DNA of 64,000 nt from Talpa occidentalis (Eukaryota; Chordata; Mammalia; Eulipotyphla; Talpidae): the NCBI RefSeq assembly GCF_014898055.3, contig NW_023601543.1:61393782-61457781 (forward strand), written 5' to 3'. The notes beneath the pieces were generated by a model, which worked only from the letters and a program-made list of their open reading frames with translations, ran no database searches and was not told the DNA's origin. Both the position numbers and the translations under genes were made by a program. Shown in pieces: positions 21,254-32,060 of this stretch. Each line of letters begins with the position of its first letter. Positions within the stretch are counted from its first letter, which is position 1.

Positions 21254-24223
21254 ATTTAGGACAGAGCCATCTGTGGTTAGTCAGCCCCATGGGGAAATTG
21301 GGCTTCCCTATGGCACTGGCTACCATAAGCGCAAATGTGATTTTTGGTTTCTCCGGTGTGTTTGTTTCATATGTCGATTTGAAGATCTGTGTGTCTGTAT
21401 GTAATTTGTTTGTAGTGACTTGCTAAGACATTTGATTTTGTAGAAATTGTTCTGTGCCAGTTTTACTCAAAAGATTATGCAGTACATTGGACCATGTGGC
21501 CAGATCAAAGATGGCGTCTGAGGCCACTTGGCTGGCTCTTGTAAAATTCAGAGTTTCTTGTTGCTAGGACTTTGGAACTTTTTTTTTCTTTCTTTTTGTA
21601 ATCTCTACTGTCTCATTAGCATTTCTAAAGGCAATAATGGTTCTTCAGTGGTATGTTGCTTTGTCTTTGGCTACTTCCTGCTCTCTGCCTGATGGATTTT
21701 GCAAGACAACTGTGGAGCAGTGGTGTTTTAATTAGCAAATGTATGCCTGGGTGTTAAGGAAAGAGTAGCCTTAAGCAGTAACTGGTAATCGCTGGTATCC
21801 TTGATGGGTTCTTGGAGATAACTTGAATTTTTGCAAAGTCTGGATCAGAAAAATTAACAAGATTTTGTCTGAGTCTGAAAGGATTTGCTGCTGTGAATTT
21901 TGTCTACACAATTTGTTTTGGGCATGTTTGCCATTTTGAATACTGGATTTGTTCAATTGCTGGTGTAAGACAAGATTCTAAGTTTCTGCTTCCTACTGAG
22001 GAAGGTCTGTTATGGAAAGCACTCTTTAGGGTGCATCATGTAACTGTACCAGGTTTTCATACCTGTGTTGTTGTTGTCCCTCCCTAGTGTGGGGGAGGTG
22101 TAATCTATGCTTAGATGTTTAATCTGCTCTTTCAGCTTCTGTCCCAGAGTGGCTAACAGAAGTAAGGAGATGATTCCTTTTAATTGAAAATTAATTACTG
22201 ATATTTTGATTTTGCTTTTTCAGGTTCTATTCCAGGAAACCCAAGGAGTGCCTGCTTGGTGGCTAACAAGAGATGACTCCTTTTGCTTAAAGGTTTACTT
22301 TTGCTCTTTCAGCTGCTGTACAGAATACCCCAGGATTGACTTCTAACAAAAAGTCTTCAACACTGAAAACCCTAAGGTGATAAACAAGGTCATGTAACTC
22401 TTGTGATTAATAAAACTTTTCCTTCCTATTTCCAAAGTCTTAGGTTTGCAGGATGACAACTGGAAAGCAACACTCCACATTTTTTTTGGACTTTGACATT
22501 TTTTTTCTGAGCCTATGGAGTAAAACTGCAGTTACATAACATTCTACGTGGCATAACTAAAAAAAAAAAACTGTCTTTGTCTATATGTTGTATGTCTGTA
22601 TGTCCTTGTGTCTAACTGTCTTGACCTCCAGTGATTGACAAATTGGTATACATGGTGCCCATAGACATTGAAAAAAAAAAAAGAGTCTCCAGTTACGAGA
22701 AAAACTAAAGGTTATGGTTTGATTGTCAACATTGTGCTACTGAACTAAGCCGGTGCCTTCATAGAGATTGAATATTGTTGTTTCTGTTAATTTTCTGATA
22801 TTTATGGCAAAGCTTCCCAGAAATCTAAATTCAAGTACAAATTTGGTAGCCTGTCATTTGACTGATGCAAGGAAATTTTGTGGAACCTCAGTAGAGCTCC
22901 TGAGACACTCCACGAAGTTTCTCCTTTTCCTCCTGGGAAGGCATTACATGAATTTGTTCTATTTGGCTTTTACCTAATGAAGTAAAACTGGAAGGGAAGC
23001 ATTGTCACTTGGGAAAAATGGTAAAACTTTGGTATGTACAAAATGTTAACAGTAGTATCTGGTATGTATGTAAATTGTCAATGGTGATTGTCACCTTGTA
23101 ATATTGTATAATTCAATTGTTTCACATCTACAGAAATTGTTTCTGGAAATATAGGGAGAAAAGGTCTCAACAGATTCCTATTGATGGAACTGTTGAGAGT
23201 AAAAAACTTTCCTACAAAGGACTGAATAGACCTGGAAATACACCTGACATTTACTAAGTTTTCTCTGACATAATACTGGTAATTTTTTATGCATTTTGTC
23301 CTGAATCCACAAAGTTTTGTTTTATTTTGTTTTGTTTTGTTTTGAGTAACCAGGATCTGCAGCATGGTTGCAATTTTTTTTTCCAGCAAAGCTAACTTGT
23401 CACGTTTTCTCTCCCCTTGATACCAACACAGCATACAAATAGTGGTAGTAATTTTGCTACTTATCTCAGAGTCTGTTTTTGCATAACTTCCATAGGGATT
23501 TTGTCTGCTTAAACAAAAAATTGGACGTGAGGTTGATTGTGTGGCTTTGTGTGGAGTTCTTCCAGAAAGTTGAAAAAGAGCTGAACCAAGAAGAGGAAAA
23601 CCTGTTTGCCTTGTTTGTAGGGTTCCAGAGACCTCCAAAGAAGGTGAGGAAGCTTGCCTCCATTGGCAGGACTGGACAACCCGGCCAACGAAAATTCCCT
23701 GGTACCCTCGAGAAGAGGAAGCCCAGGTGGAGTCTGATGAGACTAACTTTGTACCTGAAGCCTACATCGACCGGATGCCAATGGTTCGCTCTGATCCTAT
23801 ATGGAGTATTTCAACAAAGCCAGCTAAAATTGCTGCTTAGTTATTCTGCCCTGCGATTTTATGCAAAAATGGGAAAAATGGTTTAAAGGTAGATTTAATT
23901 TGCAAACTTTTGCTATGCTGTTAAAGTTTGGGATCAAGGTTGAGAGAATTCGTTTTTGCATAAGTTGAACCATTTTGACATTTTTCCCTGTGATTTTGAT
24001 ATATTTGCTATCTTGTTTTAGCCAATGCTCCAATTTTTTTTTTTCTTTTGGCTTGGATAATGGATTATTTTTAAGTAATGAAACTGTCATACTGGACATT
24101 CATGGACAATGCTGCTGACTAATTGTTGCTTCTCTTACACACATTGTGACCCTGAAAAAAAGACTGTCTCCTATGATTACACCATGACATCTGTGCCACC
24201 ATAGATATGGTGGAATAAAAATT
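21254..24223 (+). other. Non-coding interior of the provirus
   Basis: This stretch of about 2.97 kb has no gag, pol or env frame on either strand. It holds three imperfect ~88-bp units with splice-acceptor-like ends (22124-22370), A runs at 22559-22570 and 22669-22682, and a TTTTG pentamer run (about 23319-23344). The only sizeable sense frames are at 23479-23886 (135 codons) and an overlapping frame from about 23570 to 23839 in the +2 register. The latter has a Cys-poor acidic C-terminus rich in Trp and Pro that looks more protein-like. I cannot assign either. Confidence 0.7.
23479..23886 (+). other. Overlapping short frames near the provirus 3' end, status unknown
   Basis: A 135-codon frame overlaps a second frame that ends at the TAG at 23837-23839. 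A splice-acceptor-like sequence (pyrimidine-rich 'ttgccttgtttgtag') ends at about 23621 in the middle of both. This fits either a degenerate retroviral reading frame or a non-coding 3' exon. No domain is recognised. Confidence 0.2.
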
Positions 24224-24235
24224 AAAAGGGGGGAT
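24224..24235 (+). promoter_or_regulatory. Polypurine tract
   Basis: AAAAGGGGGGAT lies immediately before the TG that opens the 3' LTR. This is the position and composition expected for the plus-strand primer of reverse transcription. Confidence 0.9.
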
Positions 24236-24829
24236 TGTAACAGGGTGGTCCCCAGGAAAGGGGGAGGTTCCAGGTTCCCTGCCCCACCCAAGGAAGGGTG
24301 GAGCTGAGCAGGAAGAGGAGAAGCTGCAGAAGAGACTAAGGAAGGAAGCAGGATGGAGCAAGGAGACCTGGAGGAGGCACATGGAGCCTAGAGACACGTG
24401 AAGAAACTGCGCTTGTCTTTTGTCGTGGACTAGGTGACACAGATGTGGGTGAGACCCGTGGGGAGGTGACAATGGCAGCTTTTATCTTGATGTTGATTTT
24501 GCTCTTTTCCTTCCGGGCTTGTCTGGTTGTTTGTGACCCTTTTCTGTGGGTCCCCACTGGAAGATGTTTTAGACTTGTGGCAGGCTTTGGGGCCTTGCTC
24601 TGGGCCGACCCCATATGGATGGAGTTTTACCCACGAGGGGATGGGTAACTTTGGGTGCTTCATTTAGAAACTAGACTCTTTGCCTTACCTGTATTGTTTT
24701 CTAGTTTTTATTAAAGTTCCTTCCCATTAAAGTGTCATATGTTTTGTGTTGATGCGGCGGATGGCAGAACCCATTTAGAATAGGCAGGTTTGTGGGGGTC
24801 TGGGGTGCCCCTCTCCCTGTCCTATAACA
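24236..24829 (+). repeat. 3' LTR of the young provirus
   Basis: 594 bp. It is identical to the 5' LTR by eye across its whole length apart from one missing G near 24421. ATTAAA signals are at 24710-24715 and 24726-24731. It is followed directly by AAAG, matching the four bases before the 5' LTR. Confidence 0.95.
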
Positions 24830-25009
24830 AAAGGACAGAAGTGTTGAATTAGATGTCCACCTTTCCCAGGTCTCCAGAAAAGAATCATTCCAGATGGACC
24901 CTCCATAACAGACTTTGTGAAATGACTGCCCTTTTTCAACCTCATTCTTGTTCCTTTTCTGGATATTTTTAATCCCCTAAATCCAACTATTCTTGTTTAC
25001 TATATGGAA

Positions 25010-25400
25010 AACAAAATTCAACTGAGTAAATTTCAAAGATTTTATTGGCTTTAATCAATAATTTGTGAACTGGGCAACATCGGACCTAGAATGTAGAAGG
25101 GAGCTCTGAAAAGCTGTACAAAATGAAAATTTTATAAGCATAACGGAGTGGGAACAAGACAACTATATTAGACAGGAAAAAAAAAAAGAAAGAAAGGTTG
25201 GTTATTGCAAGTTTACCTTTCTTTAGGGGATGGCAGGGATCTATGAGGTTAAATAGCACTGGTCCCACGATTTCCTTCTCATTGATTTAAGATTTCTTGT
25301 CTGGGAGAGGTGATACTAATTAAGTTATGTCTCAGTTTGATGACATGGCACTTAGCTTAAGGACTCCATTTTGGGCCTGTTGTTTTGTTTTGAACAACCA
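25010..25400 (-). mobile_element. Old LTR, related to the LTR at 29240-29790
   Basis: Minus-strand reading starts near 'acaacaggcccaaaatggag' and ends near an AATAAA-bearing 'gattaaagccaataaaatc'. The plus-strand segment at 29245-29785 has the same two landmarks in the same order. No flanking duplication is recognised. Confidence 0.65.
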
Positions 25401-26923
25401 GAGTAAAGATGTATCCTTCCCTGTTCTCCCTAACAAACTCTGAAATGTGTGCAGCATGTCTGAGAAAAGACACCTATTTTTCAAAGTCTTCTTCCAGTGC
25501 ATAAAAATACATGTTTGATATCTTGTTCATTTTTATAAGATTTTATTGATAGATTAGCTTCCTAATTTGTCTTTATTATTTTGCAAATGACAAGAATTAT
25601 TCTAATGTAGTCAATACATTTCAAAGTAAGGACAGCAGCTTTGGCCGAGTCAAAGGATAAATTTTCAGCTGTCTTGGTCAACATTTAGGGACAAAGGCAG
25701 TCCAGATGCTCCTTTTTTCCAGGGAATAGAAAACTTCAAGACTCTTATGTGTATTTTAAAGTAATATACTTGTGGTTTATTTTTCCTTAGTAGCCATGTT
25801 TCTAGCTCCTAAATGTTCCTGTATAGGGATTTTGGACCCAAATAGTGATTATTGAGGAAATCGTAAGACAACTTTTTGGGTACAACAGAAGAAAGCCAAG
25901 GATTTGATTGCTAAGTGTACCCAATGACGCAGAATTCAGGTATGCCCAGGGTTCTAGTGGATATATGGACCCTCTCTCATTTTTTCCAAATCTAATAATA
26001 AGGATGGAGCCTTGATTTCCTAATATGGATATTTTGGTTGCTGCTCTGCATGCTGTGATCACATCTGGCCTTTATAGACGGAAACGTGGGGTGGAGATTG
26101 TAGTTTAAATGGCTATGCTTCCTCCCAATGCCAGTCCTTTCATTTTCAATAGGTGGAGTCAGCAACTTAGTGCCATCTTTAGAATCTAACTTGCACTGAA
26201 TATCAATTTCTTCCTCCCCTGTCACTCGCTGTGTCCCATAGCAAGTTATTTTTCTACTGGGCCATTTTCTACTGATACAATGGGCGTAATTTAGGAGCCT
26301 TTGATGGAAGGACTTGAAAGAGTCATTAACTTCATTTTGTTTCATTTGTTTTCTAAGTCAAAGAATCCCAGAGAGAAATGCTATGAAAAATAAAAGCATC
26401 TTAATTGACTGCCATGAAGCTATATACTGCGAACATCATAGACCGAGGCTGAGATTTTTCCTTTGAGGATGAACAGATAAAGAATTTTTTTTTATTATTA
26501 TTAAGGTTGGACTCCCCCTGCCTTGTGCCTCATTCTATCCTTCTCTCTCCTCCAGTCATCAACCTTTGAGCAGTGATTCTCCCTTTTTACTTTAGAATCC
26601 TACTCTGCTGGAAATTGAGGATGTTCAGCCTTTCTTGTGAATATTTTTAAAATAATATTATCTCTTTGAGATGTCCTTTTTCTTAGAAAATTTTAGCTTG
26701 AATAGAAGTTAAGGAAGAGTCTGCACAAGGGGGATGAGGAAGGATGGAGTGGGCCTGTTGAAATTGTTTATCTGAAAAAGTAATATTTATCGCTTGCCCA
26801 AGTAACACATGACTTCCTTTTCATTAGCTTCAAACACTAGTTAGTTACACCATTTACTAGTTGTGTGTAAGTTACTTAACTTACTTTAACATTAGTATGA
26901 GGAGGAGGAGGAGGATAATGATG

Positions 26924-26966
<43 letters not shown>

Positions 26967-27572
26967 CTACCTGCGAGCAATATTAAATGCGTTGATAACT
27001 TTAAAGTATTTAAATGTGTTCGTGAGTGTTGTTCTTTTTGTAAATGAGCCATGGGTCTCACTGTTCCTCCACCCACGATTTCCTGAATGGATTGCTGGGA
27101 GCCAGGGGTGGACGAGGGCCTGCTGGTAGATTTGAAAAGACAGAGGTGGTGGTCCAGGGGAGGGGGTTTCTTGCTCCTGTAGGACCTCCTGCTTGGAGGG
27201 GATGGGCTCAGACTTGGATTCAGCTGCCCCTCTTGGGGGAACAAGATTCCTGCTTCTGCTCGAGCTGGCTCCCGTCTATAATGTTATATCCGGCTTCCAC
27301 AGGTTGGCAGGTTACATGATTCCACTGTCTTGAGAGACTATATGGCAGCTGCCATCTTGGCCTCATGGTGGATCCAGCTTGGATACATTTTGCAATTTGG
27401 GTCTATCCTCCTCTCCCGGCTCTTTGGGACCTATACAACCTCTTGCTTGTGTTTTATCACAAGAGGTTGCCTAGGATTCATTTTCCTGGCGGCTCTAGGT
27501 CTTGGCCACTCTGCTTTGGGCTTGTTTGACTCAACATTTACCTATGAGAGATGGTTGATTTCAGAGTTTGAT
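25401..27572. other. No gene; one microsatellite; LTR-like GC-richer part
   Basis: Positions 25400-26880 hold nothing I can name. Minus-strand frames of 86 and 117 codons at 25802-26345 overlap in different registers and match nothing I know. Positions 27040-27570 are GC-richer, with text such as 'cagctgccatcttggcc', and may be an LTR or an ERV leader. Confidence 0.35.
26899..26965. repeat. Compound microsatellite (GAG)n-(ATA)n
   Basis: Five or so GAG/GGA units run into about 15 units of ATA. It is likely length-polymorphic. Confidence 0.95.
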
Positions 27573-27876
27573 TGGGAGTCTGCATTTCTTTAAAAGAATT
27601 ATTTATTTATTTACACAAGCACCGGGCACAGCCAGAAGCACGGGAGGGTGAGAGAATTCACCAGAGCCAGAGCGGGGAGCAGAGCAGGCAGACCGACAAA
27701 ATACACTGCTGAGGGGAGCAGCTGGGGGCAGGAGAGGTCTGCGCGCCATGCGGGACCCTCCTCTGGTGGCCGGGGAGCAGCCAGGGATCGAACCGGTGCG
27801 GCAGAGGCTGCAGGCAGCTTTGCAACCCAGCACTCAACCGCTGTGCCACCGGGGAGGCCCATGGGAGTCTGCATTT
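27573..27876 (-). mobile_element. SINE with 15-bp target-site duplication
   Basis: SINE at 27588-27861 bounded by TGGGAGTCTGCATTT (27573-27587 and 27862-27876). It is of the 'aagcaccgggcacagcc' subfamily. A small extra block 'ggggagcagcca' interrupts the region just before the B box. Confidence 0.95.
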
Positions 27877-28139
27877 TGAAATCCTTCTCTCCCTTACTCT
27901 TTTTCTTCCTCTTTCTATTTCTTTTGAAGCCCTCAAAGATTAAAAATCTTTGGGCACACCAAAGTTTGATTACCTGCTTCTACATGCATGGGTAGGCATG
28001 AACACTTTGGGGGCCTTGAGCACCACTCCGTTTTTCTCAATATCATTACTACTAGTAAAAAGACTATTATAATTTCTAAATTTTCAAGATAAACATAGGC
28101 TTTTATTGTAGCTTTTTTACTTTGACATAAACTATAAAT

Positions 28140-28727
28140 ATACTCTTTGCAGATTCTTAGTGTGAAAGATCATTAATAGAATTAGTGTGCATAAAGAGAG
28201 AAGAAAAGAAAAGATATTAGTTTCCCAATAAAATACCCAAAGTTGCCCAGCCCCTTGTAGGTTAATGCCCAGCCAAACAGGGTTGGCTCAAAGTAAAGCA
28301 GCTGAGGCTCAAAAGCATGCCATACGCCTAAGGCACATTCTGGTGGAGAACCACAGGAAAGGAGTAGAAGGGGCCAACAAGTCTGGGAGGAAAGGAGCAA
28401 AATCAAAGTACAAATCAAGGTAATGGCTGCCACTGTCAGCCTCCCAACAGGTCTCTCACCCACGTGTCTCTTTCAAGTATCTCTCTACATGTCGTTCCTC
28501 CACGTGTCTCCTGCACGTCCCCTAATCCCCAGGTGCAAGTTCAAAGCTGAGAAGCAAGCCGGCCCTTTTCCCCAAGTCTCTACCAATCTCCCTTCTCCAT
28601 GTGCTTCCCCTTTGAACCCACCTGCCTTCTGTGTTAGATAACTTTACTTGGCCACTTAATTACGCCCCTCATTAGCTGGGACAGAGAACATGGTAACTTC
28701 CCCTTTTCTGGAGATGTCTCTATTACA
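28140..28727 (-). mobile_element. Diverged solo LTR related to the young provirus (copy A)
   Basis: On the minus strand it begins TGTAATAGAGACATCTCC, aligning with the TGTAACAGGGTGGTCCCC start of the young LTR. The shared landmark 'ggaacatggt/gttccctg' and a T-rich middle follow. It continues to a region near 'cattaatagaattagtgtgc'. The far boundary is blurred. A minus-strand frame of 93 codons (28182-28463) overlaps the segment matching the small LTR frame of the young copy. Confidence 0.7.
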
Positions 28728-28965
28728 CGTGGGCACCTGCCTGTTTTACCAGTTATGAAAATCGCCCCCTGTTGAACCTTGACATGACTATATCCCTGGC
28801 CAGCAACTTGATTGCAGCTATGAGAGAGACTGAACCAGATGATCCCAGATAAGTGATGCCCTGATTCCTGACCCATAGAAAATGTGCCATAATAAACATT
28901 TGTTGGTTTAAACTACAAAGCTATAAAATATTTTTATTTAGCAGTAGATAGCTCATGCACTCATT
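28728..28965 (+). mobile_element. MaLR-type LTR 3' part (MLT1/MST-like)
   Basis: Plus-strand phrases 'caacttgattgcagctatg', 'tgattcctgacccatagaaa', 'gccataataaacatttgttg', 'agcagtagatagctcatgc' follow the order of the conserved 3' part of MaLR LTRs. The LTR upstream (copy A) appears to have inserted into it. Confidence 0.75.
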
Positions 28966-29239
28966 TATTAAAAGAATAATATTTTTATTTTCCTCACAAA
29001 ACATAACTAAATGCTGTGGACATGAGACCTACCTACAACTAAGTGATTCAGAAAAGTAAAGATAGTAAGAAAGATGTACTAGGCAAATAGAAACAAAGAA
29101 TGCAGGCATAGAGGTGCTGATATGAAGCAAAGTTTAATTAAGTCTAAAAGCATTATGTATGACAAAAAGGACACCTTTGTGCTAAAATCCATAGTAAAAA
29201 TAGAAAATACAATCAGTATAAGCATTTATGCTCTTGTTT
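28966..29239. other. No feature recognised
   Basis: AT-rich sequence between two LTR fragments. Confidence 0.4.
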
Positions 29240-29790
29240 AAAGAATAAACGACAGGCCCAAAATGGAGTCCTTCATTATGGGGCCCCAGCAAGACTTCAT
29301 ACCTAACCTATTGCATTTCAGACTCTCTTGAAAGTGGAATTGTAAGTCAGTCTGGTTGCACTACTGAAGTAATCTGCATATTAAGACCCCCCCCATGCCT
29401 TCCCTTATAGAATAGTGGTTTTGCCTGAAATAATCTTTCTTTTCTTTTGCTAATAAACTTATTCCACTCTCTAACTATAAAACATTCCATTTTACATTTA
29501 CACAACAAACAATTGGATTATTTAAAGCACTTTAGAAAACTAGTGGATGTCAACAAATATCCCTAGGGCTCTGAGATTTGGAGGGTCAGGGAGGGAAAGA
29601 GACAAGGAGGCATAAGGGACAAGGAGACACAAGCACAAGGCATGGTGGGGAGGGAGAAAATCCTTCTATTTTGTTCAACTCCTTGCAGAGTCTTTCTACT
29701 TGCTAGATGTTATGTTGCCCAATCATTAATTCTTTAATAAAGCCAATTATACCTCTATAAATTTAATCTGATGATTTTGTTTTTTAACAC
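29240..29790 (+). mobile_element. Old LTR, same family as 25010-25400 (opposite strand)
   Basis: Starts near 'cgacaggcccaaaatggag' and carries AATAAA at about 29451 and again near 29740 ('tttaataaagccaatta'). Subfamily not assigned. Confidence 0.65.
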
Positions 29791-30769
29791 ACTAAATTAT
29801 TTAACAGTCATGTTTAGGGAGGAAAACTAAAATATGCAAGGAAAGATGTCGACACACTAATACTAGTATGTTACTCTAATACTTCTAGGACAAGGCAGAT
29901 CAAATGGAGCAAAAATCAGTTAAGTAGATAGACTATCCGAATAACATCATTAATAAGGGAGATGTTATGAATTTATATAAATTACACATCTTCCTGATAT
30001 ACCTTCTGTTCAAGCATCTGTGACACAGTCTCAGAATTTGATCATATATTAGATCACAAGGAACATCAGTGCTTCTCATTATATAGAAATATTACAAATA
30101 ACATATCTGATCACAATACAATAAAACTGGAAATTACCAACAAGGACAAACAAGCACATGAACAAAACAAATTAGTTCTTCCACCTGGAAATTAAAAACC
30201 CTTCTATTAAACAACTCCTGGGTGAAGAGAAAACAGACTGAAATTACAAAATCTTGAAGAAAGAAATAATGAAAACAGTACATATTGGAATCTGTGGAAT
30301 ATGTTTAAAGCAGTGATCATGAGAAAATTCACAGGTTTAAAAACCAGGAAATAATAAATTTAAAAAAAGAAATCAAAGGAAAGAAGCTGTGTGGATAATA
30401 GCAAAAGTTGAGAATGGCAAAGAATTAACCTAAAAGCAGAGACTGAGACTAGGAAGCAGTAGATCCCATTATTAAATCAATCACATTTTTAAGGAAATAT
30501 AACAAAACACAAACATCTGTAACTGCCTTGTCCAAGAGAAAAAATAGATAAGGCACAAATAAATAAAATAAGAAAAGACTAAAAACAACTAGCCATTTCA
30601 ACAGAAATTTTTAAAAATTATGAGACTATTTTGGAGACCTCTATGGAAATGAATCTGAAAATCTAGATCAAATTTTTTGGGGAACAGTGTGTCCTGAATG
30701 AATTCCACCCACTGATATTTTATGGACTCCATTCCCACCTCCATGCCAAAAAGACCCCAGGTGTTGAGG

Positions 30770-30788
30770 ACTACAACTCCCATAATGC
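30770..30788 (+). promoter_or_regulatory. ZNF143/THAP11-type motif
   Basis: ACTACAACTCCCATAATGC agrees closely with the long SBS element ACTACAATTCCCAGAATGC bound by ZNF143 and associated with THAP11/HCFC1. It lies in the U3-like part of a solo LTR. Confidence 0.7.
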
Positions 30789-30976
30789 CATGAATCTGCC
30801 ATGACTCTTGACTTCCTGAAGGGGGATTGCTAGGAACTATGGGTGGAGTTAAGCAGCCATGCTTGGTACAAAGCTGAGCACATATGGGCCTGGAGGAGGC
30901 TTGGTGTTGCCTGCCTTCAGTGTGCACCTGGACTCCCAGTTAAGACACTGCTACTGGTAGGACATATTGGTCAGTT

Positions 30977-31269
30977 AATCTCTCTCTTTTTTTTTAAGAT
31001 TGATTTATTCATGTACACAAGAACTGGGGTACAGGCCAGATGTGCGGGAGGGTGGGGGGATTCACCAGAGAAAAGAGCGGGGAGCAGAACAGGCAAATTG
31101 AAATACACTGCTGAGGGAAGCAGCGGGCGAGACAGGAGAGATCTGCTGCACCATGTGGGTTTCTCCCTGGCCGTCTGGAATCGAACCGGCACTGCAGAGG
31201 CCGTGGACAGCTTCACAGCGCTGTGCTCAACTGCCTGTGCCACCCGGGGAGACCCCAATCTCTCTCTTT
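30977..31269 (-). mobile_element. SINE with 13-bp target-site duplication
   Basis: SINE at 30990-31256 bounded by AATCTCTCTCTTT (30977-30989 and 31257-31269). Sense and antisense frames of about 170 codons run across it and the LTR; they are translations of repeat sequence. Confidence 0.95.
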
Positions 31270-32060
31270 CTCTCTGTCTCTGTGCTCCCCTCTTTCTTCT
31301 CATTTCTCTTGCAAATAAGCCCTTTATTAACTTTTCCCTGGCTGACTGCCCTTGAGTCTTCTCCTGAGTTTTTAAGCATATGGATGAGGACTCACATCCA
31401 GGCCATCCAGTTTCCCTTTGGGATAGCCCCTGTAACAAAATGAATAATTTCTTAGGGAAATACCTAAATTTTACCAAGGTTTACCCCACTGGAGTTAGGA
31501 AGACCAATTTCCATAAAAGAAATAGAGAAAATCACTAAGGAACTACCCCACAAAAAAGAGCAAAGCTCAGAAGCTTTCTCAGAGATATTCTATCAAATAC
31601 TTAAAAGTAAGATAATTCCAGATTTCTGTATATTGTTTCAGAGCATTGAGAATAAATGAAAGCTTCCTGATTCCACTTATGATGCAAAACCTGAAAATGA
31701 CAATAGAAGAATAAAAATTCAGGCCAACCTCACTCAAGAATGCAAATATAAAAAATAATTTAAATACTAGCACGCAAACTCGAACATTTCAGTAATAACA
31801 TGATATGCTCTGACCAAGTGGGACTTATTTCAGGAACATGGGTCAATATTAAAAAAATCCATTGGTATCATGCACCAGATTATTGACGAAAAAACCCACA
31901 TTGTTATCTCGTAGGTGCTAAATTAGCCTTTGACAAAACTTAGCCACCATTCGTGATAAAACCTCTCAATAAAATAAGAATTGAAGGACATTTTCCTCAC
32001 TAAGGTATATACTTTAGTTCTAAAACTAGTACCATATTTAATGAAAAAAGTCAAGAGGAA

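Larger units (their letters stand above)
20641..24829 (+). mobile_element. Complete two-LTR, non-autonomous endogenous retroviral element
   Basis: Two direct LTRs (20641-21235 and 24236-24829) bound a 3000-bp interior. The interior starts with a tRNA-Lys-like primer binding site and ends in a polypurine tract. The LTRs begin TGTAACAGGG and end TATAACA, and differ only by one G in a short run (after 20824; missing at the matching point near 24421). The host repeats AAAG at the junctions (20637-20640 and 24830-24833). No gag, protease, reverse transcriptase, integrase or env is readable inside, so mobilisation would need proteins supplied in trans. The near-identity of the LTRs implies recent insertion. 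Confidence 0.95.
30678..31436 (+). mobile_element. Solo LTR inserted in an old L1, itself hit by a SINE
   Basis: It opens TGGGGAACAGTG and closes CCCTGTAACA, with the L1 rejoining as 'aaaatgaataatttctta'. An 'aaat' on both sides could be the duplication. AATAAG/ATTAA-type signals lie near 31315-31330. It contains a 19-bp ZNF143-like motif at 30770-30788. The SINE at 30990-31256 lies inside it. Confidence 0.75.
30000..32060 (+). mobile_element. Old L1 ORF2 fragment split by a solo LTR
   Basis: Plus-strand phrases match decayed ORF2: 'cacaatacaataaaactgg', 'gtttaaagcagtgatcatg', then after the interruption 'gagatattctatcaaatac', 'ccaacctcactcaagaatg', 'cagattattgacgaaaaaa'. Left part 30000-30677, right part 31437-32060. 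All frames are broken. Confidence 0.75.

Noticed and set aside
23078..23638. 186-codon minus-strand frame within the provirus
   Set aside because: Antisense to the element, includes a simple TTTTG run translated as repeated KQNKT, and has no domain.
27044..27593. Plus-strand frames of about 90 codons in a GC-richer stretch
   Set aside because: They resemble LTR/leader sequence, lack domains, and are in two different frames without splice logic.
30843..31477. Frames of about 170 codons on both strands
   Set aside because: They translate a SINE and a solo LTR; similar peptides appear at every full-length SINE copy.
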